Under the pieces are notes generated by a model. The model worked only from the letters and a program-made list of their open reading frames with translations, was not told where the DNA came from and searched no databases. From assembly GCA_002347405.1 (NCBI GenBank), contig DDXB01000036.1:8101-15952 (forward strand): a DNA stretch of 7,852 nucleotides, read 5' to 3'. This DNA is from Rhodocyclaceae bacterium UBA2271 (GTDB lineage Bacteria; Pseudomonadota; Gammaproteobacteria; Burkholderiales; Rhodocyclaceae). A program made the position numbers and the translations under genes. This document shows positions 1-4,461 of the stretch, one piece after another. Every line of letters starts with the position of its first letter. Positions within the stretch are counted from its first letter, which is position 1.

Positions 1-23
1 CAAAGGGGGGCGGGCGTTTTCAT
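1..23 (-). CDS. Start of a probable OmpR-partner sensor histidine kinase (partial)
   Basis: Only the first seven codons are present (reading MKTPAPL); the gene continues past the left edge. The ATG overlaps the TGA of the response regulator in an ATGA arrangement, which is typical of translationally coupled two-component pairs. The identity as an EnvZ-like kinase is inferred from this position alone, because no domain is visible. The call would fail if the frame closes shortly beyond the window. Confidence 0.45.
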
Positions 24-763
24 GAATCGTTGTTGTTCCCATCGGGAACAAAAACATAGCCGAAGCCCCACACCGTCTGGATGTAGCGCGGCTTGGCCGG
101 GTCGTTCTCGACCAACTTGCGCAGGCGCGAGATCTGCACGTCGATGGCGCGGTCGAAGACACCGTGTTCGCGACCACGTGCCAGCTCCATCAGCTTGTCG
201 CGCGACAGCGGCTGGCGCGGGTGCTTGAGCAGCACTTGCAACAGGCCGAATTCGCCGGTGGTGAGCAGGGTGACGGTCCCTTCGCGGGTCAGTTCGCGCG
301 TGGCCAGATTGACTTCGACCAGTCCGAAACGCATCACCTCATGCTCGCCGGCGGGCGCACCTGCCGGTTGTGGTGTGGCCCGGCGGCGCAGCACGGCATG
401 GATGCGCGCCACCAGCTCGCGCGGATTGAAGGGCTTGGGCAGGTAGTCGTCGGCGCCGAGTTCGAGTCCGACGATGCGGTCGATGTCGTCGCCCTTGGCG
501 GTCAGCATCAGAATCGCAATGTCATTGCCGGACTGGCGGTTGCCGCGCAGGCGCCGGCAGATCGACAGGCCATCCTCGCCCGGCATCATCAGGTCGAGCA
601 CGATCAGGTCGTAAAGTTCGCGCTCCAGTATCCGGTCCATGCCGACGGCATCGGCGGCCGTCTTGACGGTGAAGCCCTGCTCGGCAAGATAACGCTCGAG
701 CTGGCTGCGCAAGCGCAGGTCGTCATCGACGACGAGAATCTTGTGTTTGCGGGCTTCTGTCAT
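20..763 (-). CDS. ompR: OmpR-family two-component response regulator
   Basis: This is a 247-residue DNA-binding response regulator, close to E. coli OmpR (239). The receiver domain (about 8-125) has the acidic pair D13/D14, phosphoacceptor D57 in LIVLDLMMP, T88 and K110 in LPKPF. A 20-residue Pro/Ala-rich linker leads to a winged-helix domain (about 143-240). That domain carries the conserved RAIDVQISRLRKLVE recognition-helix region and the RYIQTVWGFGYVF wing. An ATG exists eight codons upstream, but the internal ATG at 763 is preferred. It has GGAGG four bases ahead, and the extra residues MGRPCGGA are not receiver sequence. The gene overlaps the downstream kinase start by four bases. The symbol follows overall resemblance and the receiver sequence; its targets cannot be known from the window, though the divergent gene at 1011 is a candidate. 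A paralogue of the same subfamily is possible. Confidence 0.93.
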   Translation of the reverse strand: MTEARKHKILVVDDDLRLRSQLERYLAEQGFTVKTAADAVGMDRILERELYDLIVLDLMMPGEDGLSICRRLRGNRQSGNDIAILMLTAKGDDIDRIVGLELGADDYLPKPFNPRELVARIHAVLRRRATPQPAGAPAGEHEVMRFGLVEVNLATRELTREGTVTLLTTGEFGLLQVLLKHPRQPLSRDKLMELARGREHGVFDRAIDVQISRLRKLVENDPAKPRYIQTVWGFGYVFVPDGNNNDS

Positions 764-767
764 GGCG

Positions 768-772
768 CCTCC
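768..772 (-). promoter_or_regulatory. Ribosome-binding site fixing the ompR start
   Basis: GGAGG on the minus strand lies four bases before the ATG at 763. It decides between this start and the in-frame ATG at 787, which has no comparable purine run ahead of it. Confidence 0.7.
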
Positions 773-777
773 GCAGG

Positions 778-793
778 GCCGCCCCAAGGCGGC
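778..793. repeat. Hairpin in the ompR 5' region
   Basis: Perfect 6-bp inverted repeat GCCGCC / GGCGGC around a 4-base loop. In the ompR transcript it would fold five bases upstream of the Shine-Dalgarno sequence, if transcription starts further upstream. No T-run follows on either strand, so it is not a factor-independent terminator. A role in ompR translation is only inferred. Confidence 0.5.
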
Positions 794-812
794 GACAATT
801 CAATGACACGGA

Positions 813-827
813 AGCCGCGTCGCGGCT
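813..827. repeat. Second inverted repeat upstream of ompR
   Basis: Perfect AGCCGC / GCGGCT inverted repeat with a 3-base centre. It lies between the 778-793 hairpin and the G/C-rich palindrome at 840-860. It could be a protein-binding site or an RNA hairpin; the sequence alone does not decide. Confidence 0.45.
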
Positions 828-839
828 GAACATGCGTTA

Positions 840-860
840 CCCCCGCCCTCAGGGCGGGGG
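840..860. repeat. G/C-rich REP-like palindrome
   Basis: Nine perfectly paired bases, CCCCCGCCC and GGGCGGGGG, flank a TCA loop, followed by another G-rich run. It lies between two divergently transcribed genes and has no T-tract, so a terminator role is unlikely. Short extragenic palindromes of this composition are common in proteobacterial spacers. Whether this one belongs to a family needs a genome-wide count. Confidence 0.6.
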
Positions 861-950
861 ACAGGGGGTGGGCGTCTTTCACTTGCATGGCGTTCAGGAT
901 ACCGCCGTTTCATGTCGGGGCGTTGCGGGATGTTGCGGCAGCGCTGAATC

Positions 951-970
951 GCAAAGCTTTGTTACAAACC
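951..970 (+). promoter_or_regulatory. Candidate OmpR-type operator (GTTACA box)
   Basis: The 20 bases divide into two 10-base halves, the second opening with GTTACA, which matches the strongest half-site core in E. coli OmpR boxes. The core is also part of the perfect palindrome TTTGT-T-ACAAA (958-968). It would be centred about 48 bases before the putative transcription start at 1011, a usual activator position, and ompR itself is divergent. The first half matches poorly, so this is a hypothesis. Confidence 0.3.
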
Positions 971-998
971 CTGTGGCCGTCTGCCTGCGGGAGCGGCC

Positions 999-1004
999 TA
1001 CAAT
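999..1004 (+). promoter_or_regulatory. -10 hexamer, probable leaderless promoter
   Basis: TACAAT matches TATAAT at five of six positions and ends six bases before the ATG at 1011. Transcription would begin at or next to the start codon. No recognisable -35 hexamer lies 16-18 bases upstream, which would fit a promoter that needs an activator. Confidence 0.45.
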
Positions 1005-1010
1005 GCAGGC

Positions 1011-1322
1011 ATGAAAAAGTTTGTGCGTATATCCCTTCTGCTCGCTCTGTCCGCCATTGCTGTTGCAGCAGTGGCGCAGTCCGCGCCGCCGCCACCGCCT
1101 GGCTATTACGGGCAGGGGCAAGGGAGGGGTTACGGACCCGGGCCGCACGGCCCGATGCTTGACCAGTCCGCCGAACAGCGCGAGGAGCGCCGGCGGGACA
1201 ATCGCCAGCGCCGTGAGGTCTGGCAGCAGATGAGCCCGGAAGAGCGCCACCAGTTGCGCCGCGACATCCGCGATGCCGGGCAGGAACTGTATCCGCGCGG
1301 ACGGCATCGGCGCAACGACTGA
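1011..1322 (+). CDS. Small secreted Pro/Arg-rich protein of unknown function
   Basis: This 103-residue protein has a clear Sec signal peptide: MKKFVR, a hydrophobic stretch to about residue 21, and a likely cleavage after A22 (AVA before Q). The mature part starts with a proline run and a Gly/Tyr/Pro-rich segment (25-48). A strongly charged segment (52-97) follows, full of Arg, Glu and Gln and containing MSPEERHQLRRDIRDAG, probably helical. Small periplasmic proteins with SPEER-type helices are frequent in betaproteobacteria, but I do not recognise a family with an assigned job. There is no Shine-Dalgarno sequence; a TACAAT hexamer just ahead suggests a leaderless message. The gene is divergent from ompR and convergent with the gene at 1394. 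A chaperone-like or envelope-stress role is conceivable only as a guess. Confidence 0.8.
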   Translation: MKKFVRISLLLALSAIAVAAVAQSAPPPPPGYYGQGQGRGYGPGPHGPMLDQSAEQREERRRDNRQRREVWQQMSPEERHQLRRDIRDAGQELYPRGRHRRND

Positions 1323-1393
1323 ACCGGTTGCGCTGGTTCTGCGACGGCAAGACCCGGCGAACGATCCGCCGCAGGTCGGTGGCGGGACCTTCC

Positions 1394-1729
1394 TTAAGGC
1401 TTGGCGGATGGTTTATCCGCAGTACCGCGCCTCCGCGTTGCTTGCCCTGAACGTCTTGCCATCAGCCAAACCCCCCAGCCGCCGAGCAGCAGAAGCAGCG
1501 ACAGCCCGACGGGAGCGAGGCCGCTCTGCTTGTCGGCATTGGCTGTGCTTATCCCGGTTGCGGCGCTGCTGGCCGGCAGGATGGCGGGTGTCGCCATTGG
1601 GGTGTCGCCTGCGCTGGCCAGATGCGGGGTGGCGACACGCGCGGCGGGGTCCAGGGTGATGCCATGGTGATGGTGGGCAAGGGCCGGCGGCAGCCAGGCC
1701 AGCAGAAGCAGAAATGTCCAGAGACGCAT
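1394..1729 (-). CDS. Small membrane protein with a tetrahistidine mature N-terminus
   Basis: This 111-residue protein is not recognised. Residues 1-18 form a Sec signal peptide ending in ALA, so cleavage would expose HHHHG as the mature N-terminus. Residues 23-70 are a low-complexity Ala/Thr/Pro/Ser linker. Residues 70-91 (from GLAPVG to WLMA) are one transmembrane helix, followed by a basic tail, RRSGQATRRR, that should be cytoplasmic. The topology is therefore a type I anchor with a short His-headed periplasmic tail. The start is supported by AAAGGA seven bases upstream (1737-1742). It faces the 1011 gene tail to tail and is divergent from tsaB. The His cluster suggests binding of copper, nickel or zinc; this is inferred, and no metal-transport gene is adjacent. 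Confidence 0.75.
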   Translation of the reverse strand: MRLWTFLLLLAWLPPALAHHHHGITLDPAARVATPHLASAGDTPMATPAILPASSAATGISTANADKQSGLAPVGLSLLLLLGGWGVWLMARRSGQATRRRGTADKPSAKP

Positions 1730-1736
1730 GCTGTGT

Positions 1737-1742
1737 TCCTTT
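1737..1742 (-). promoter_or_regulatory. Ribosome-binding site of the tetrahistidine protein gene
   Basis: AAAGGA on the minus strand, seven bases from the ATG at 1729. It supports translation of this otherwise unrecognised ORF. Confidence 0.6.
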
Positions 1743-1816
1743 GATTGGGTGAAAAGTTGCGGGCGTTATGCTACACCGCTCGCCGGGCGGGCTGATGAAC
1801 TGTTGCATTAAATTGC

Positions 1817-1822
1817 TAGACT
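1817..1822 (+). promoter_or_regulatory. Weak -10-like hexamer before tsaB
   Basis: TAGACT lies seven bases before the GTG at 1830, where no Shine-Dalgarno sequence is visible. It keeps T1, A2, A4 and T6 of the consensus. No good -35 is present, so this is tentative; its main support is the same spacing at 1011 and 3907. Confidence 0.25.
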
Positions 1823-1829
1823 GCGCGCC

Positions 1830-2522
1830 GTGAAACTCCTTGCTTTTGAAGCCTCCACCCGTCGTCTGTCGGTCGCCCTTTGGTGTGATGGCGAGTTGCA
1901 GGAACGCTCGGCCGATGTACCGAATGGCGGTGCCGAGCGGCTGCTGCCGTGGGCCGGCGAACTCATCGGTGAGGCAGGCATTACGCTTGCACAGCTCGAC
2001 GGCGTCGCCTTTGGCGCCGGACCGGGCGGATTCACCGGGCTGCGTCTCGCCTGTGGCGTTGCCCAGGGGCTGGCCTTCGGTCTCGATTGTCCCGTGGTTC
2101 CGGTCGGTTCGCTCGCAGCGCTGGCGCTGGCCAGCGGTGATGGCAAGGTGATCGCCTGTCTCGACGCGCGCATGAACGAAATTTATCTTGCTGCCTATGT
2201 GGTTGCTGGCGAACAGGTCGAGGAAATCATGGCGCCAATAGTCGGCGCTGGCGAGACGGCGATTTTGCCGCAAGGCAGCGGCTGGCGCGGCGCCGGTGAC
2301 GGATTTTCTGCCTGTGGCCAGCTACTGACGGCGCGCCTGGGTACACGCCTGATTGCCACGGACGCTACGGCCAGTCCCTCCGCAGCAGCCGTGGCCCGTT
2401 TGGCAGCGCCGCAGCTGGCCGGTGGTCGGGGTGTTGCCGCCGCTGCTGCCATGCCGCACTACATCCGCGACAAGGTGGCTTTGACTACCGCCGAGCGCAA
2501 GCAACGGGGTGGCTTGCGATGA
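1830..2522 (+). CDS. tsaB: TsaB, dimerisation subunit of the tRNA t6A37 synthesis complex
   Basis: With TsaD and TsaE, TsaB transfers the threonylcarbamoyl group to A37 of ANN-decoding tRNAs; it is the non-catalytic partner of TsaD. The 230 residues match E. coli TsaB (231). The ASKHA-type fold starts at once with LLAFEASTRRLSVAL (3-17). The family signature GAGPGGFTGLRLACGVAQGLAFG occupies 62-84, DARMNEIYLAAY follows near 112-123, and a PHYIRDKVAL tail is present. The start is GTG, two codons before the first core strand, with no Shine-Dalgarno sequence. The His found in E. coli TsaB within REHTQRILP is Gly34 here (NGGAERLLP). The gene overlaps rimI by four bases (ATGA), a pairing common in bacteria, and shares an upstream spacer of 100 bases with the divergent membrane protein gene. 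Confidence 0.95.
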   Translation: MKLLAFEASTRRLSVALWCDGELQERSADVPNGGAERLLPWAGELIGEAGITLAQLDGVAFGAGPGGFTGLRLACGVAQGLAFGLDCPVVPVGSLAALALASGDGKVIACLDARMNEIYLAAYVVAGEQVEEIMAPIVGAGETAILPQGSGWRGAGDGFSACGQLLTARLGTRLIATDATASPSAAAVARLAAPQLAGGRGVAAAAAMPHYIRDKVALTTAERKQRGGLR

Positions 2523-2956
2523 TATTTTTGCCGATGAATGAAGCGGATCTGCCTGAAGTGGTGGCTGCCGAACAACGCATTCATCGATTCCCGTGGACGC
2601 TGGGCAACTTTTACGATTCGCTGCTTTCCGGTCATGATGCATGGCTGCATCGGGAGAACGGTGAACTACTGGCCTTTGCGGTGATGATGCGCGCGCTGGA
2701 TGAAGCGCATCTGCTCAACATCAGCGTAGTGCCGGAACGGCAGCGCGGCGGATTGGGACGCGCCCTGCTCGATGTTCTCTGCGACCAGGCGCGGCAGGCC
2801 GGCATGCTGCGCATGCTGCTGGAGGTGCGGCCGTCGAATCAGAACGCCATTGCCTTCTACCAGCGCTTCGATTTTGTCGAGATCGGCCGGCGACGCGGTT
2901 ACTATCCTGACTCCACTGGCCGGGAAGACGCCATCGTGATGGCTAAACAGATTTAA
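2519..2956 (+). CDS. rimI: RimI-type protein N-alpha-acetyltransferase (GNAT)
   Basis: RimI acetylates the N-terminal alanine of ribosomal protein S18 and some other proteins using acetyl-CoA. The 145-residue length is typical of the family. The single GNAT domain shows the acetyl-CoA motif QRGGLG (Q75, G78, G80) in SVVPERQRGGLGRALL. E102 in LLEVRPSN and Y114 in AIAFYQRFDF correspond to the catalytic Glu and Tyr of E. coli RimI (E103, Y115). The C-terminal GRRRGYYPDSTGREDAIVM block is the RimI/RimJ-like ending. The ATG at 2519 overlaps the tsaB stop as ATGA and has GGGGTGG six bases ahead, so it is preferred over the ATG at 2534. The gene is followed by the inverted-repeat element rather than a normal terminator. 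Confidence 0.93.
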   Translation: MIFLPMNEADLPEVVAAEQRIHRFPWTLGNFYDSLLSGHDAWLHRENGELLAFAVMMRALDEAHLLNISVVPERQRGGLGRALLDVLCDQARQAGMLRMLLEVRPSNQNAIAFYQRFDFVEIGRRRGYYPDSTGREDAIVMAKQI

Positions 2957-2971
2957 ATCCAATCAGTACAG

Positions 2972-3161
2972 TTCACCACGGAGGACACGGAGCTCACGGA
3001 GGAAACGCAGTTTCAGGGAAGGCTGATGCCGGCGTGAGCAGGCGATTCGCCGGAGCTAAAACCAAAGCGTTACAGAAGCAATGAACATTACCCACCGGTT
3101 GCGTTGTATTTATTCTGTTTGCGTTTTCCCTCCGTGTCCTTCGTGATCTCCGTGGTGTGAA
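2972..3161. repeat. MITE-like intergenic element with long terminal inverted repeats
   Basis: The left arm (2972-3009) begins TTCACCACGGAG, and the complement of the right arm (3120-3161) begins TTCACACCACGGAG. By hand about 33 of 38 aligned positions agree, with two small gaps. Each arm holds three units of a CACGGAG-like heptamer at a strict 9-base period: 2977, 2986 and 2995 on the left; 3130, 3139 and 3148 (as CTCCGTG or CTTCGTG) on the right. The roughly 110-base core has no ORF of note but includes a CCGGCG/CGCCGG inverted repeat (3029-3053). No target-site duplication is evident and no transposase is present. Repeats of this general CACGGAG type occur between genes in many environmental bacteria as far as I recall. 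Mobility and family membership are inferred. Confidence 0.7.
2977..3001 (+). repeat. Three 9-base CACGGAG units in the left arm
   Basis: CACGGAG occurs at 2977, 2986 and 2995, separated by GA and CT dinucleotides. The mirror copies in the right arm occur at 3130, 3139 (one mismatch, CTTCGTG) and 3148. Because the units are interchangeable, the two arms can pair in more than one register. Confidence 0.75.
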
Positions 3162-3163
3162 TC

Positions 3164-3167
3164 GAGG
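3164..3167 (+). promoter_or_regulatory. Ribosome-binding site of the uracil-DNA glycosylase gene
   Basis: GAGG eight bases before the ATG at 3176. It lies only three bases beyond the end of the inverted-repeat element, so a folded element would sit immediately against it. Confidence 0.5.
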
Positions 3168-3175
3168 TTTTCAGG

Positions 3176-3868
3176 ATGAACAGAGATCAAACATTAAAAG
3201 AGATGGGCCTCGGGCCGATCTGGAAATTGCGCCAGCCGCCGAAAAAAAAGCGCGGTGCGGCAAGCGATGTGGCCAGCGCCGCGCCGGTCGATGCGCGTAC
3301 TGCAGCCATCGCCGCGATGGGCTGGGATGAATTGCGGCAGGCCGTTGCCGACTGTCAGGCCTGCGAACTGTGCAAGACCCGCAAGCAGGCGGTGCTGGGG
3401 GTCGGTGACCCGGATGCCGACTGGCTGTTCGTCGGCGAAGGGCCGGGAGCCGAAGAAGACGAACGCGGCGAGCCCTTCGTCGGCAAGGCCGGCAAGCTGC
3501 TCGACAACATGCTGGCGGCCATCGACCTGCAGCGTGGCAGGCAGGTTTACATCGCCAATGCCGTCAAGTGCCGGCCGCCCGACAACCGCACGCCGGAGCC
3601 GGGCGAGACCGCGGCCTGCTGGCCCTTCCTGGCGCGCCAGATCGAACTGATCCAGCCGAAACTGATCGTCACGCTGGGCAAGCCCGCTGCGCAGACCCTC
3701 CTGCAACAGGAAGTGAAAATTGCCGACGCGCGCGGCCGGGTACATGATTTCGCCGGCATGCCGCTGATCGTTACCTATCACCCGGCCTATCTGTTGCGCA
3801 ATCTGCCCGACAAGGTGAAGGCCTGGGAAGACCTGTGTTTCATGCGCCAGACCATGCGCGCGCTTTGA
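3176..3868 (+). CDS. Family 4 (iron-sulfur) uracil-DNA glycosylase
   Basis: The enzyme excises uracil from DNA at the first step of base excision repair. The catalytic domain runs from about residue 50 to the end of 230 residues. Four cysteines sit as in the Thermus family 4 enzyme and should hold a [4Fe-4S] cluster: C60 and C63 (CQAC), C132 (VKCRPP) and C148, the last two 16 apart; C66 is extra. Motif 1 is GEGPGAEEDERGEPFVGKAG (87-106) and motif 3 is HPAYLLRN (202-209). The N-terminal extension of about 50 residues starts with MGLGPIWKLRQ and continues through a KKKR stretch and an Ala-rich linker. The start at 3176 has GAGG eight bases upstream. These proteins are sometimes labelled phage-type DNA polymerase in older annotation, which is wrong here. 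The gene lies downstream of tsaB-rimI but is separated from it by the repeat element. Confidence 0.93.
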   Translation: MNRDQTLKEMGLGPIWKLRQPPKKKRGAASDVASAAPVDARTAAIAAMGWDELRQAVADCQACELCKTRKQAVLGVGDPDADWLFVGEGPGAEEDERGEPFVGKAGKLLDNMLAAIDLQRGRQVYIANAVKCRPPDNRTPEPGETAACWPFLARQIELIQPKLIVTLGKPAAQTLLQQEVKIADARGRVHDFAGMPLIVTYHPAYLLRNLPDKVKAWEDLCFMRQTMRAL

Positions 3869-3884
3869 CCACACTGCCACACTG
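3869..3884 (+). repeat. Perfect tandem duplication of an 8-mer
   Basis: CCACACTG occurs twice in a row directly after the glycosylase stop codon and just upstream of the next gene's -10-like hexamer. It could be chance, slippage or a two-half-site operator; nothing else in the window repeats it. Confidence 0.4.
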
Positions 3885-3894
3885 TTCTCTCCGG

Positions 3895-3900
3895 TAAAAT
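3895..3900 (+). promoter_or_regulatory. -10 hexamer, probable leaderless promoter of the surE-rpoS run
   Basis: TAAAAT matches TATAAT at five of six positions and lies six bases before the ATG at 3907. There is no purine-rich ribosome-binding site. A TTGACC occurs at 3865-3870 but the 24-base spacing is too long for a normal -35. The position suggests that transcription starts at the A of the ATG. Confidence 0.45.
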
Positions 3901-3906
3901 CGCCCC

Positions 3907-4461
3907 ATGTCCCACATATCCTTGATGCGCCCCGACCAATCCGCACTGCTGGTCATCGACCTCCAGGAGCGTCTGTTGCCGCACATCCATGACTGGCAAC
4001 AGGTGCTTGGCCATGTTGACTGGCTGGTCCAGGTTGCGCAGCGGCTGGGCGTGCCGGTGGCGGCCACCGAACAGTATCCCAAGGGGATCGGCCACACCCA
4101 TGCGCAGGTAGCTGCGCGGCTGCCGGCGGGTGCGGTGGGCGAGAAAATGCATTTTTCCTGTGTGGCGAGTGCTTGTTTGCCGCCGTTGCCGGGCATGACG
4201 CGGCCACAAGTCGTGGTGTGCGGCATCGAATCCCATGTCTGCGTGTTGCAGACGGTGCTCGAACTTGCCAGTGCGGGCAAGCAGGTGTTCGTCGTCGCCG
4301 AAGCCGTCGGATCGCGCGATCCCGCCCACAAGGCGCTGGCGCTCGAGCGCATGCGCGCGCAGGGCATCACCATCGTCTGCCGCGAGATGGTCGCCTTCGA
4401 ATGGCTCGGTCAGGCGGGCACCGACCAGTTTCGCGACATCAGCAAGAACTTCCTCAAATAA
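3907..4461 (+). CDS. Isochorismatase-family cysteine hydrolase (YcaC-like)
   Basis: This 184-residue single-domain protein has the isochorismatase fold. The expected catalytic triad is D18 in LLVIDLQERLLP, K80 in GEKMHFSC and C112 in VVVCGIESHVCVLQT. The GIESHVCV block, with its conserved glycine-isoleucine before the nucleophile elbow, is typical of the YcaC/ISOC hydrolases rather than of true isochorismatases, which carry a partner domain. The substrate cannot be read from the sequence; a small amide or amidated metabolite is plausible. The ATG at 3907 has a TAAAAT six bases ahead and no Shine-Dalgarno sequence; an alternative ATG at 3925 also lacks one. The stop overlaps the surE ATG by one base (TAATG), so the two are probably co-translated. 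Confidence 0.88.
   Translation: MSHISLMRPDQSALLVIDLQERLLPHIHDWQQVLGHVDWLVQVAQRLGVPVAATEQYPKGIGHTHAQVAARLPAGAVGEKMHFSCVASACLPPLPGMTRPQVVVCGIESHVCVLQTVLELASAGKQVFVVAEAVGSRDPAHKALALERMRAQGITIVCREMVAFEWLGQAGTDQFRDISKNFLK

Noticed and set aside
164..829. 221-codon plus-strand ORF opposite ompR
   Set aside because: Shadow of the ompR reading frame; rich in Gln and His as expected from the complement of Leu, Asp and Val codons.
840..860. G/C-rich palindrome as a transcription terminator
   Set aside because: It sits between divergent genes and no T-run follows on either strand.
1323..1393. Bidirectional terminator between the convergent genes
   Set aside because: Only a GAACC/GGTTC pair and a 5-bp CCGCC/GGCGG pair are visible, without T-tracts; not enough to call.
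1741..1800. Promoter of the minus-strand His4 protein gene
   Set aside because: A TAGCAT can be found on the minus strand, but no -35 is placed correctly and other weak hexamers fit as well.
1413..2273. 286-codon antisense ORF across the tsaB start and the His4 gene
   Set aside because: It runs over two better-supported genes in other frames, its composition is typical of a shadow frame, and it has no motif.
2977..3154. CACGGAG units as a CRISPR array
   Set aside because: The units are 7 bases at a 9-base period in two inverted groups; there are no spacers and no cas genes.
3194..3946. 250-codon antisense ORF opposite the uracil-DNA glycosylase gene
   Set aside because: Mirror frame of a well-identified gene; the translated sequence shows no family features.
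4173..4460. Possible 96-residue N-terminal extension of SurE
   Set aside because: The frame is open, but it lies inside the isochorismatase-like gene, and SurE homology starts exactly at the ATG at 4461.
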